A stretch of DNA of 64,000 nt, from assembly GCA_023301725.1 (NCBI GenBank), contig JALZUD010000013.1, forward strand, positions 62,001-126,000, read 5' to 3'. Position 1 is the first letter of the stretch. Every line of letters starts with the position of its first letter. This document shows positions 35,299-44,828 of this stretch, piece after piece. A program made the position numbers and the translations under genes. The notes under the pieces were generated by a model. That model made no database searches. It saw only the letters and a list, made by a program, of their open reading frames with translations, and was not told the origin of the DNA. The stretch is from Granulosicoccus sp. (lineage in GTDB: Bacteria > Pseudomonadota > Gammaproteobacteria > Granulosicoccales > Granulosicoccaceae).

Positions 35299-35365
35299 AA
35301 AAAACTCCTTGAATAAACTGGGTAAAATCTAGATTTTCAGGCAACTTGAGTAAAGCATTAAGGTT

Positions 35366-37390
35366 TCAAACTTCAGGCGCAGCTGGCACCACTGTCAGCT
35401 TGTCGCTCATGCGTACAGACTTGCCTGTCAAATGATACTCATATATAGCTGCGTAAGCCAACACAGCCCGCACATATCTGCGAGTCTCGGTGAACAAAAT
35501 GGTGTCGATCCATAAATCCGCGTCGGTTTCCTCATCGCGTAGCCACGCATCAACCCGGTGCGGGCCAGCGTTGTAGCCGGCAGTAGCAAGCACTTGATTG
35601 TTATCAAATTTGTTCATTACATAGCGCAGGTAATGCGTGCCTAGGCCAATATTGGTTCCCGCATCGGTCAAATCCCCTCTCCAGTCTTTCAGACCCTGAA
35701 GATCAGCCACGTACTCTGCGGTTCTTGGCATTAATTGCATCAGACCAACAGCACCAGCGCTGGACTGAACATCACGAATATAAGCACTTTCACGTCGTAT
35801 CACACCAAAGATCCATGACGGCTCTATGCTGTTTTCAACGGAGGCTTTTGCCACCTCCGATCGGTATAACACAGGAAAGCGCAGCGAGATAGCACGCCGG
35901 TAATCCTCTCCACTTCTCCCAGCTGTGTAGATAGAGCGATCATGCAAACCCCATTCGCTGGCCACCACCGCGGCGGCGGCAAGTTGAGCGGACTCACGCG
36001 TTGTTTGGCTCAGCCAGTTATTCCATTCGCGCCGACTTTCGTTTTCTAACGATACACGCTCGAACTCTCGCGCCCGCAGCAACGAGGGCTCTGCTCGCAA
36101 ACTAGCCAATGATTCTTCTGGCAGCACGATAGGTTCATCATAAATAGCGTAGTCCTGACCTAGCCTATCTGCTGCCAGAAAACCATGATAAGACTGCAGG
36201 CGAGCTAGCCAAGCATAGATGCGAAGCGCTTCCGCCGTGTTGCCCAATTGCTCGTTAGCACGAGCAACCCAATAGGCCCAGTGATCTTCGAGCGCCTCCT
36301 CGGCGGGCAGACGTTTGATAAAGGCCAACACGCCATCCCAATCTTGTACATACAGAGCAGTGCGAACACGCCATTCGGCCAATTCCAAGTCATCTTCTCG
36401 CTCATCAGTTTCTGCCAACCAGACTTGCGCCTCAGGCAAACGGCGGTACGCCGCACGCATAACAAGCGCACGATGTGTGTCGTAGTAGCGATCATCGAAA
36501 AACGTGTAATTGCTACGAATCTTCAACCAATGCTCAACCGCCGCCAGTGTATCTTCACGAGACCATCTAACAATTAAATCAGCAATGATGTGCCGATTGA
36601 GAACTGTGTTTTGCGCCAACTCACCACTTAGCAGCCATTCTTCTGGTTTGTCATCAACTTCTATCCAGCGGCGCACACGTTCACGGTCATTGGATGCTAG
36701 ATACCCCAGCATAGGTTCGGCAAATTGTGGCTTGCTGGCCTCCATTGCCTGAAAGATTCGTGTCCAGATCGCGGTCACTGGTGGCGTTTCGGCAGCTTCG
36801 ATCTGACGGAGAGTGTCAGCACAAATAGCATCGTGCTTGATCGGCTTGACCCATTGCGCAATCACACGCTCATCAAAACCTTTGATTTTGCCCGCCTCAA
36901 AGGCGGCACGAATAGTTGTGCAGGGCATTGCTGCTGCCAGTCGTGATTTGCCCACACCCAAAAAAAGCTCCCATTGCTCAGTCTCAGCTAGCCGCTTTTG
37001 CAGAAGCTGCGTCAGCCTGCGCGTCATTGACGTGTGCCCAGTGCGCTGCTCGAAGTCGTTTAGCGCGCTGACATCATCTAGCTCAGGTGTTTTGCTGCGA
37101 AAGCTTTTTTGCAGCTGCTCAAAAAGCAGGTAGTCATGTAGGGGGTAACCCTCCAGCGCTACAAGCAATTGCTCATAGACTTTATCGTCGCCGGCAACTA
37201 ACTGCTCACGCGCGCGCGTGAAAAGCTCGCGTTGAGCGACAAGCTCAGAGGTATCTGATGGAAAGGTGTTCGGCGTGGACGCTCCCGCAGAACCACCTAA
37301 CACCAAGGTAGCCGAGATCAGCAGTAAACGGCGCGCACTTGGCATCAATCGCCAGTAACTTAATCGCGGCTGTTCAGTCATATTTCTCAC
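35366..37390 (-). CDS. slt: Soluble lytic murein transglycosylase (Slt70 type)
   Basis: A 674-residue periplasmic enzyme that cleaves peptidoglycan glycan strands to 1,6-anhydro products. An N-terminal signal (LLLISATLVLGGSAGAS, with several possible upstream Met starts) precedes a long helical superhelix domain (about 50-470), a linker and the catalytic SLT domain: RRESAYIRDVQSSAGAVGLM with catalytic Glu near residue 532, then the NIGLGTHYL and AGYNAGPHRV motifs. Its length matches E. coli Slt (645). Confidence 0.93.
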   Translation of the reverse strand: MRNMTEQPRLSYWRLMPSARRLLLISATLVLGGSAGASTPNTFPSDTSELVAQRELFTRAREQLVAGDDKVYEQLLVALEGYPLHDYLLFEQLQKSFRSKTPELDDVSALNDFEQRTGHTSMTRRLTQLLQKRLAETEQWELFLGVGKSRLAAAMPCTTIRAAFEAGKIKGFDERVIAQWVKPIKHDAICADTLRQIEAAETPPVTAIWTRIFQAMEASKPQFAEPMLGYLASNDRERVRRWIEVDDKPEEWLLSGELAQNTVLNRHIIADLIVRWSREDTLAAVEHWLKIRSNYTFFDDRYYDTHRALVMRAAYRRLPEAQVWLAETDEREDDLELAEWRVRTALYVQDWDGVLAFIKRLPAEEALEDHWAYWVARANEQLGNTAEALRIYAWLARLQSYHGFLAADRLGQDYAIYDEPIVLPEESLASLRAEPSLLRAREFERVSLENESRREWNNWLSQTTRESAQLAAAAVVASEWGLHDRSIYTAGRSGEDYRRAISLRFPVLYRSEVAKASVENSIEPSWIFGVIRRESAYIRDVQSSAGAVGLMQLMPRTAEYVADLQGLKDWRGDLTDAGTNIGLGTHYLRYVMNKFDNNQVLATAGYNAGPHRVDAWLRDEETDADLWIDTILFTETRRYVRAVLAYAAIYEYHLTGKSVRMSDKLTVVPAAPEV

Positions 37391-37480
37391 CCTAAGCGAA
37401 CCCGTTTAAGCGGTCCATTGCAAAGATAGATAGAATTATCATTCCATCGCGTACTTTAGTACAGTTTGAGGAAAATAAGA

Positions 37481-38347
37481 GTGTCCGCGTCATCGAACAG
37501 TTCAACCCTAAAAAGCGTCTCCCCTTTGCCAGTTATCAACGTTTCAGGTTACCGGTTTACCAAGCTTGATTACCTGCCAGTTTTGCAAGCAGACATGGAT
37601 ACAGCACTGCGTGCAACCGGCGTACTTGGCACTATTTTACTAGCCGATGAGGGCATCAACATAGCCTTATCTGGCAGTCGCGAGCAGATCGATGCCGCGA
37701 TTCAGTACTTCCAGAACCATGCCAGTTTTCACGATATCTGGTTAAAAGAAAGTGCATCCGAAGAAATACCCTTTTCTAAATTAAAAGTCCGTATTCGTCA
37801 CGAAATCATCGCTTTTGATGGGGCTGGCGCCTCAGATCGGCAATTACAGCGCCCCAATGCACCCTCACTAGATCCCACCACTTTGGCACAATGGCTCGAA
37901 GAGGGACGCGATATAACGTTGCTGGACACCCGCAACACCTACGAAATTGAATCTGGCACCTTCACTACCGCCGAGCACCTCGATATCGCGCACTTTCGTG
38001 ACTTCCAGGAAGCGATCAAGAGCGCACTGAGTGAAGGTCGATTATCTCTGGATAAGCCCACGGTGACCTTCTGTACTGGCGGCATCCGTTGTGAGAAAGC
38101 AGCCCCGTGGATGCTCGAACAGGGCTTCAAAGAGGTTTATCAGATTGAAGGCGGCGTTTTGAATTACTTCGAACAAACCGGCGGCAAACATTGGGATGGA
38201 GATTGCTTCGTTTTTGACGACCGAGTTGAGGTTGACAAGGCACTGCATCCCACAGGGGCCACCTGGTGCACTTTCTGCCAATTGACTATCGCAGCCGATC
38301 AGACATGCACTTGTCAGCCCTCCTTGACTGCCATGGAAATGGTGTAG
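37481..38347 (+). CDS. trhO: tRNA uridine(34) hydroxylase TrhO (rhodanese-like)
   Basis: Oxygen-dependent enzyme forming 5-hydroxyuridine at tRNA wobble position 34. About 288 residues: an N-terminal acylphosphatase-like domain (TILLADEGINIALSG), a rhodanese domain with the active Cys in FCTGGIRCEKAAPWML, and a C-terminal Cys-rich segment (WCTFCQ, CTCQ). The frame is open from a TTG at 37466; the GTG at 37481 with GAGGA 8 bases upstream is preferred. Its 3' end overlaps the convergent methyltransferase by 34 bases. Confidence 0.9.
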   Translation: MSASSNSSTLKSVSPLPVINVSGYRFTKLDYLPVLQADMDTALRATGVLGTILLADEGINIALSGSREQIDAAIQYFQNHASFHDIWLKESASEEIPFSKLKVRIRHEIIAFDGAGASDRQLQRPNAPSLDPTTLAQWLEEGRDITLLDTRNTYEIESGTFTTAEHLDIAHFRDFQEAIKSALSEGRLSLDKPTVTFCTGGIRCEKAAPWMLEQGFKEVYQIEGGVLNYFEQTGGKHWDGDCFVFDDRVEVDKALHPTGATWCTFCQLTIAADQTCTCQPSLTAMEMV

Positions 38348-38895
38348 CTTTTACCCTGTTTGAGCTTGCGATAATTTCCAAATACATCGGTAAACGATCG
38401 CTTGATAAACCCTCTTAAACCATTAATAGTGACCACCACGATACGTGCGCCCGGCTGCATGCGTCTTTGTGCATCATCGAACATGATCTGAAAGAACTCA
38501 TTGCCAACCTTGGCTGGCAGATTGGACACCACCAATGTCAGTGGCAAGTTGGCATCCACGTGACTGAAACCGTTACTCAAGTAGGCTTGTGCATTGCCTA
38601 GGTTATTTCTTTGCGCATTGGCGTTAGCGTAATCAATAGCCAAGAAATCCTTGTCTACCATGTGCACCTGTCCATTGACAGCGCTTTTGGCAATAGCCAG
38701 GCCCAGCGGTCCATAGCCACACCCCATGTCTAGCACCACGTCATTGTCTTTAACGATCAAGTGCTCAAGCATTAGCTCACTGCCTTCATCGATAGCCCGG
38801 GGGGAGAACAGACCCCACGTGCTGTGTAGAGTTAACCTATTGCTCATTAACGTTGTGTCAATGACGAGATCTTTGCGCAGATGTTCTAAATTCAT
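38314..38895 (-). CDS. Small-domain SAM-dependent methyltransferase, RsmC/RlmG-like
   Basis: A 193-residue class I methyltransferase with the SAM motif VLDMGCGYGPLGLA near residue 54 and a VVSNLPAKVG segment where RsmC-type enzymes have NPPFH. It corresponds to only the catalytic half of the usual two-domain gammaproteobacterial RsmC, and is nearer in size to the single-domain forms of Gram-positive bacteria. Modification of a guanine in rRNA is plausible; the changed NPP motif leaves the target open. Confidence 0.75.
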   Translation of the reverse strand: MNLEHLRKDLVIDTTLMSNRLTLHSTWGLFSPRAIDEGSELMLEHLIVKDNDVVLDMGCGYGPLGLAIAKSAVNGQVHMVDKDFLAIDYANANAQRNNLGNAQAYLSNGFSHVDANLPLTLVVSNLPAKVGNEFFQIMFDDAQRRMQPGARIVVVTINGLRGFIKRSFTDVFGNYRKLKQGKSYTISMAVKEG

Positions 38896-38897
38896 AA

Positions 38898-39682
<785 letters not shown>

Positions 39683-39683
<1 letters not shown>

Positions 39684-39727
39684 GGGGCTATTCGCCCCCA
39701 AGACGTCAGCCTCAACACGAGGCTGAC
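39683..39727. terminator. Two hairpins between convergent adk and hydrolase genes
   Basis: GGGGGC/GCCCCC (39683-39699, 5-base loop) is followed by the perfect 9-base-pair stem GTCAGCCTC/GAGGCTGAC (39705-39727, loop AACAC). The pair fills the gap between the two stops and can act in both directions, although T runs are absent. Confidence 0.55.
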
Positions 39728-40542
39728 TATTCGGACAACAGGCATTCTCGCATAGCCTGCAACGTGGCCTCAGGCTGCTCGGTCATCACCATGTGACCGC
39801 AATTGCTTAGTACTTTGAGCTCAGCGCCTAAAAAACCTTGCAACTGCTTTGCTGCTCGCATGGGCGTCATTCGATCATCTTTGCCAGCGATAACAGTGCA
39901 CCGCTTACCCTTAAGCAGTTTCGCAGCAGCCTCACCGCCAGCGTAGGCATTACAGGCCTGAAGGTCTTTGTACAAAACACCCGGAGCGGCTCGCTCCAAC
40001 AATGCCATGGCAAGATTCTGAACATTGATGCCGGCCAGAGGGTTATGGCCCAATTGCGAGCCAAAGCTATGGCTAAATATTGCAATCATATCAACCGCTG
40101 ATTGATCGTTTGCCTTCGCTGCATCTAGCAAAGGTTTGCCAACTGGCATAGGGTATCCTGCTCCTAAAAGCAGTAGTTGCGCGGTTTGCTCCGGGCGCTG
40201 TGATGCCGCCTCCAACGCAATCAGGCTTCCCATACTATGGCCGCCAAGGATGAGTGGCTCTGAGGGTAGAGCATGCTTGGATTGTAATTCATCAATCAAC
40301 GTCCAGACATGTGCAGCCTGAGCCTCGATAGATTCTAACGCCTCACCTGCGGACGCACCGTGCCCGGGCAGATCAGCCGCCACCACATTGAATCCATGGC
40401 GTGCAAAATAACGTGCCAGCAACACCCATGCCGTACGATCCATGCCCGCGCCGTGCTGCAAAAGCAGTGTTCGCTGCCCCTCTTTCCATGGCATGCCACC
40501 GGTCCCGACAAACAGCTCTGTACCCGCAAGATTGATCTTCAT
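39727..40542 (-). CDS. Alpha/beta hydrolase
   Basis: A 271-residue cytoplasmic serine hydrolase. The nucleophile elbow is GGHSMGSLIAL (Ser near 102), the oxyanion region LLQHGAGMDRT near 28, and the late Asp and His are in GKDDRMTP and NCGHMV. It overlaps metY by ATGA, so it may serve sulfur-amino-acid metabolism, but the fold is too versatile to name a substrate. Confidence 0.82.
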   Translation of the reverse strand: MKINLAGTELFVGTGGMPWKEGQRTLLLQHGAGMDRTAWVLLARYFARHGFNVVAADLPGHGASAGEALESIEAQAAHVWTLIDELQSKHALPSEPLILGGHSMGSLIALEAASQRPEQTAQLLLLGAGYPMPVGKPLLDAAKANDQSAVDMIAIFSHSFGSQLGHNPLAGINVQNLAMALLERAAPGVLYKDLQACNAYAGGEAAAKLLKGKRCTVIAGKDDRMTPMRAAKQLQGFLGAELKVLSNCGHMVMTEQPEATLQAMRECLLSE

Positions 40543-41831
40543 TTGCTGGCTCTCTTTAGTGCTTGACCAAGATCAGCCAACAAGTCGTCAATAGCTTCAA
40601 GCCCCACAGATAAACGAACTAGTCCGGGGGATATACCTGCACTGATAAGCGCCTCATCATCCATACGCGAATGCGTAGTACTGGCCGGATGAATGACCAG
40701 CGATTTTGCATCACCCACATTGGCCAGATGAGAGAACAGCTGCAAGCTCTCAATAAACGTATTGCCCGCTGCTCGACCTCCAGCCAGCTCGAAACTGAAT
40801 ACCGCGCCGTAGCCTTTAGGCAACAACTGCTTAGCCAATTCATGATCACCATGGCTCGGTATAGAAGGATGATGGACCGCAGCTACTGCTTCATGTTGTG
40901 CAAGAAAATCTACAATGTGTTGCGTGTTAGACACATGTTTTTCCATACGCATGGGTAGCGTTTCCAGACCTTGCAACAAATGAAATGCGTTACCGGGTGA
41001 CAGGCTTGCACCAAAGTCCCGCAAGCCCTCTTTACGCGCACGCATAATGAACGCAGCCGGACCAAATTCTTCTACAAAATCCATCCCATGAAAGCCTGCA
41101 TACGGCTCGGTTAGTTCTGGAAACCGACCTGAAGCCTCCCAGTCGAAACGGCCACTATCAACCAAGACACCACCTAGCGCGATACCGTGACCACCCATGA
41201 ACTTGGTTAAAGAGTGCATGACAATATCTGCGCCCAGTGACATAGCTCTGAGTAGGTAAGGCGTTGTCAGAGTGGCGTCAATCATTAACGGTACACCAGC
41301 CGCATGTGCGATGGCAGATACCTTGGGAATATCCAGCACTTCACAACGTGGATTAGCGACCGTTTCCGCAAACACAACGCGCGTTTCAGGCCTGATGGCA
41401 TCTGCAAACGCTTGAGGATCCTGAGGATCGACAAACGTGGTTTCGATACCGAAGCGCGGCAGCGTATAGGTGAGTAAATTGTGTGTTCCACCATAGAGAG
41501 CCCGAGATGCCACGATATGACTACCTGCGCCGCATAGGGTTGCTAACCCCAAATGAATGGCTGCCATACCACTGGCTGTACAAACAGCGCCCACACCCCC
41601 TTCAAGCGCTGCAACACGTTCCTCCAGCACCGCCACTGTCGGGTTGGAAATACGTGAATAAACGTGCCCTGCTCGGGCGGTGTCGAACAAAGATGACGCC
41701 TTATTGCTGTCATCAAAGACGTAAGATGTGGTCTGGTAGATAGGCGTTGCACGCGCACGTGTTTCGCTATCGGGCTGCTGCCCAGCATGCAATGCCAGAG
41801 TGTCAAAACCGAGAAAAGCCGGGCCTGCCAT
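40539..41831 (-). CDS. metY: O-acetylhomoserine sulfhydrylase-type enzyme (MetY)
   Basis: A 430-residue PLP enzyme of the Cys/Met metabolism class that makes homocysteine from O-acetylhomoserine and sulfide. Signatures: FDTLALHAGQQPDSETRARA at the start, RISNPTVAVLEERVAALEGG, and the PLP-lysine region MHSLTKFMGGHG. It lies between the ClC gene and the hydrolase, all on the minus strand. An O-acetylserine or O-succinyl preference cannot be excluded from sequence. Confidence 0.9.
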   Translation of the reverse strand: MAGPAFLGFDTLALHAGQQPDSETRARATPIYQTTSYVFDDSNKASSLFDTARAGHVYSRISNPTVAVLEERVAALEGGVGAVCTASGMAAIHLGLATLCGAGSHIVASRALYGGTHNLLTYTLPRFGIETTFVDPQDPQAFADAIRPETRVVFAETVANPRCEVLDIPKVSAIAHAAGVPLMIDATLTTPYLLRAMSLGADIVMHSLTKFMGGHGIALGGVLVDSGRFDWEASGRFPELTEPYAGFHGMDFVEEFGPAAFIMRARKEGLRDFGASLSPGNAFHLLQGLETLPMRMEKHVSNTQHIVDFLAQHEAVAAVHHPSIPSHGDHELAKQLLPKGYGAVFSFELAGGRAAGNTFIESLQLFSHLANVGDAKSLVIHPASTTHSRMDDEALISAGISPGLVRLSVGLEAIDDLLADLGQALKRASK

Positions 41832-41872
41832 AGGGTTATTCCTGAATGTTGTTAAAAGTCTTAAGTAAAGCC

Positions 41873-43651
41873 TTAAGTAATGCCGAATTCGTCTTCACGC
41901 GCTCGTTTTACCACATCATAGTGTTCGCTTAACAAATCACTCTTTGTTACCACACCCAAGAGGGTGGGTTTTTCGCGATCACTACGATCGAGAACGGGAA
42001 TGTACTCGTGCTCACGCTCCGCCATGTTTTGCACCGCAGTAACTATATTGGTCATGGTGTTAATGCTGTAATCAGCACCCAGTGCAGCCTCTATGGCAGG
42101 CGAATCCATACCAGCCTCAATGGAATAGGCCACTATCATGGACAGCGAAGCACTGCCTGCAAACACATCATCATCGCCTTTGAACACCACAACACGCTGA
42201 CGCTGAGAACCCATACGGGCGCTTAATTCGCCCACCGTGACGTCACTGTCAGATAACAAATATTCGTCGCTGATCAAGCTCTCTACTTTATGGGTCATTA
42301 ACAGGCTGATGTCTCGACCACGTGAAAGATTGATTTGCCTCTTGGCCAGCTGCCAGCGGAAAAATGACCCATGCTCCCCAATCTGCATGACTGTGCTGGC
42401 AAAGGCTGCGGCTGTCATCACACCTAGAGTAATGTCATAGTCACGGGTGAGCTCAAACATGATGAGCACAGTAGAAATAGGCGCACCCAGAAGCGCCGAA
42501 CTGACCGCTGCCATACCGATAATTGCGTACACCCCGGGCTCGCTCAAGGGCACGCCAGTGAGGTTCAACAGAGCCCAGAGCAACCCTCCCATCATCGAGC
42601 CCAAAAACAACGCAGGGGCAAACACACCACCCGCGAAGCCACTACTTAAAGCCAAGGCAACCACTAGCATTTTGGCAAGCATAAGGTACAAGAGTAGGTC
42701 GCCTGGCAATGCACCGTTGACTGCCAATAGTGTGCCTTCGTAACCTATTCCCATAACCATAGGTAGTTGCGTAGCGACCAGCCCCATCATCAGCCCTGCC
42801 AATGCAGGTTTAAGCCAACCAGGTGTAGCAGAGTAGACCCACAGCTTTTGCAAGTAGCCAATCAGAAACAACAGACTCTTACCAAGCAAAGCACCGAAAA
42901 CACCCAACAAGGCAAATAATAAGAACTCACCATTTGATTCGATCACATGGGGTAGCACAGGAAACAACGGTTCACTCCCCAGAAAATAAAAACGCACCAG
43001 CATGGCTAACACTGTCGCAATCACGATAGGCGCAAACACCCGTAGCGTGTAGTAGCCAACAACGACTTCTAACGCGAAGATGACGGCTGCCAATGGCGTG
43101 TTGAACGAGACAGCAACAGCTGCAGCTGCACCACAGCCTAACAAAGCGAGTGACTGTTTATGGTCTAGCTTAAAGCGCTCGGCAAGGTAGGCACTAATGG
43201 ATGCGCCAATATGAACCGCCGGGCCTTCTCGGCCCAGAGGTGCACCTACGCCCAGTGATACACCTGTGGCAAGCGCTGCGCCAACGCCTGAGCGCACAGG
43301 CATTCGCGCGCTGTTTAACGCACAGGCCTCCATCACATCTGCAATACCGTGATAACGCTTGCCAGGCAGGAATTGCACAACAATGCCAATCACCAAACCA
43401 CCCACAGCGGGCACTAACACAACCTGCCAGGCGGGCTGCATACTCACAATTTGTGTAAAACGGATTTCAGAGGCGGTGCCATAACCCAGCCATTGCACCA
43501 GCAAGATAAGCTCTATGAGCAACAGCGTAGCCAGCCCCACCAACGCACCGATAACGGCCGCCAACAAAAAGAAACCCAACCGATGCCGCAGCGCTGAGTG
43601 CGGTGCATCAGTGACGTCGACGTCAGCCAAGACCCATAGTCCGTTGAGCAA
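41873..43651 (-). CDS. ClC-family chloride channel/transporter with CBS pair
   Basis: A 592-residue membrane protein with about ten helical segments and two C-terminal CBS domains (about 455-590). The gating-Glu motif GREGPAVHIGASI and the GGVFAPALFLGS filter motif are present, but GSGIP reads YHGIADV. At the internal proton-glutamate position of E. coli ClcA (second Glu of FIIEEM), the sequence is FALEVV, with Val as in animal chloride channels, so channel-like rather than Cl-/H+ exchange behaviour is possible. The first 29 bases overlap the upstream ubiH end, so a slightly later start is possible. Confidence 0.88.
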   Translation of the reverse strand: MLNGLWVLADVDVTDAPHSALRHRLGFFLLAAVIGALVGLATLLLIELILLVQWLGYGTASEIRFTQIVSMQPAWQVVLVPAVGGLVIGIVVQFLPGKRYHGIADVMEACALNSARMPVRSGVGAALATGVSLGVGAPLGREGPAVHIGASISAYLAERFKLDHKQSLALLGCGAAAAVAVSFNTPLAAVIFALEVVVGYYTLRVFAPIVIATVLAMLVRFYFLGSEPLFPVLPHVIESNGEFLLFALLGVFGALLGKSLLFLIGYLQKLWVYSATPGWLKPALAGLMMGLVATQLPMVMGIGYEGTLLAVNGALPGDLLLYLMLAKMLVVALALSSGFAGGVFAPALFLGSMMGGLLWALLNLTGVPLSEPGVYAIIGMAAVSSALLGAPISTVLIMFELTRDYDITLGVMTAAAFASTVMQIGEHGSFFRWQLAKRQINLSRGRDISLLMTHKVESLISDEYLLSDSDVTVGELSARMGSQRQRVVVFKGDDDVFAGSASLSMIVAYSIEAGMDSPAIEAALGADYSINTMTNIVTAVQNMAEREHEYIPVLDRSDREKPTLLGVVTKSDLLSEHYDVVKRAREDEFGIT

Positions 43652-44828
43652 ACTGCTTGCGTAGCGGCGATAGTGTGTCTAGCGATAACAAGCCTAATGC
43701 CCTAACATGAGCTGGCAGACTGGCCTTGCCCCGAAATCCTCGCGCCAAAATATCTGTGAACTGCACCACCTGTTGCTGATCACGTTGACGACTTGTCGAA
43801 AATTGCTGCAACAATTCAGCACTACCCGGATCAAGCTCAAGCGAATCATTTTGATCAACTGGTTTTAGCAAACGACATAGTTGGGCAACATCGCGCATAG
43901 CCAAGTTATAGCCTTGCCCTCCCACCGGATGTAACAGACGCATGGCATTGCCCAAAAGAACAGTACGCTCAGCGATTTGTGTTGCCGCCTCAATACGGAT
44001 CAAGGGTACCGCTGTTCTTGGTCCAACACGACGAAAGGCCCCCAATCGATAACCAAAACGTTGTTGCAGGCGCTGAAGATAGTCACCATCACTCAACGAT
44101 TGGATGGCCTCTCGCTCGTCGGGGTCAACACAATCAACAAAGCTCATGGTTTTTGCAGGGCGCGGTAATAAAGCCAAAGGTCCTGAGCTTGTGAAACGTT
44201 CATAGGCAATGTTGTTGTGATCGCCATCTAGCTGCACGGTGCCCAAAAAAGCTGATTGCTCGTAATCCACCTGATGCGTCTCGACTCCAACGCTTTGACG
44301 AATGGTTGAGGACACGCCATCGGCCGCAATTAACAACCGCGCTTTCAATGATGTATCGCCAAAGTGCACGCGAACACCGTCTGTCTCAACGTTCACGTTG
44401 TTAACACGCACACCTGTAACGTGCTGCACCGACGTGGCGTTAAGCTGCTGAACAAATCGCTCATTGACGAGTCGATTATTAACAACGTAACCAACAGCAT
44501 CCGCATTGAGCTCATCGGCATTCAGGCGTGTTGAACCAAAATACCCTTTGTGCGATACATGTACCTGCAATATCGGACAGGCATCATCAGCAATGGCACT
44601 CCATAGGTTCTGTGATTCAAGCCAAAGACGGGTGCCCAAGCTCAATGCAGTGCATCGTTGGTGCAGATCAGGTGCTTCAGCATGCGAATGACTGCTGCTC
44701 GAAGTTGACTCATTGGCGTCTAGCAAGGTAACTGACCAACCCTGCGCACTGAGCACGCCTGCCAATGGAGTGCCGACGAGCCCAGCACCCACAATCGCAA
44801 TGTCAACATCAGCGTTGACGCTATTCAT
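43623..44828 (-). CDS. ubiH: FAD-dependent ubiquinone-biosynthesis hydroxylase (UbiH family)
   Basis: A roughly 401-residue flavoprotein monooxygenase. It has the Rossmann GAGLVGTPLAGVL near residue 15, the ADGVSSTIRQ motif in the middle, and the second FAD signature LLHPVGGQGYNLAMRD. UbiH-family members add hydroxyl groups to the ubiquinone ring. The frame extends to 44876, but the ATG at 44828 overlaps the pepP stop by 8 bases (ATGAATAG) and begins the conserved region. Position after ygfB-pepP matches ubiH in E. coli; the usual second paralogue ubiI is replaced here by the ClC gene. Confidence 0.88.
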   Translation of the reverse strand: MNSVNADVDIAIVGAGLVGTPLAGVLSAQGWSVTLLDANESTSSSSHSHAEAPDLHQRCTALSLGTRLWLESQNLWSAIADDACPILQVHVSHKGYFGSTRLNADELNADAVGYVVNNRLVNERFVQQLNATSVQHVTGVRVNNVNVETDGVRVHFGDTSLKARLLIAADGVSSTIRQSVGVETHQVDYEQSAFLGTVQLDGDHNNIAYERFTSSGPLALLPRPAKTMSFVDCVDPDEREAIQSLSDGDYLQRLQQRFGYRLGAFRRVGPRTAVPLIRIEAATQIAERTVLLGNAMRLLHPVGGQGYNLAMRDVAQLCRLLKPVDQNDSLELDPGSAELLQQFSTSRQRDQQQVVQFTDILARGFRGKASLPAHVRALGLLSLDTLSPLRKQFAQRTMGLG

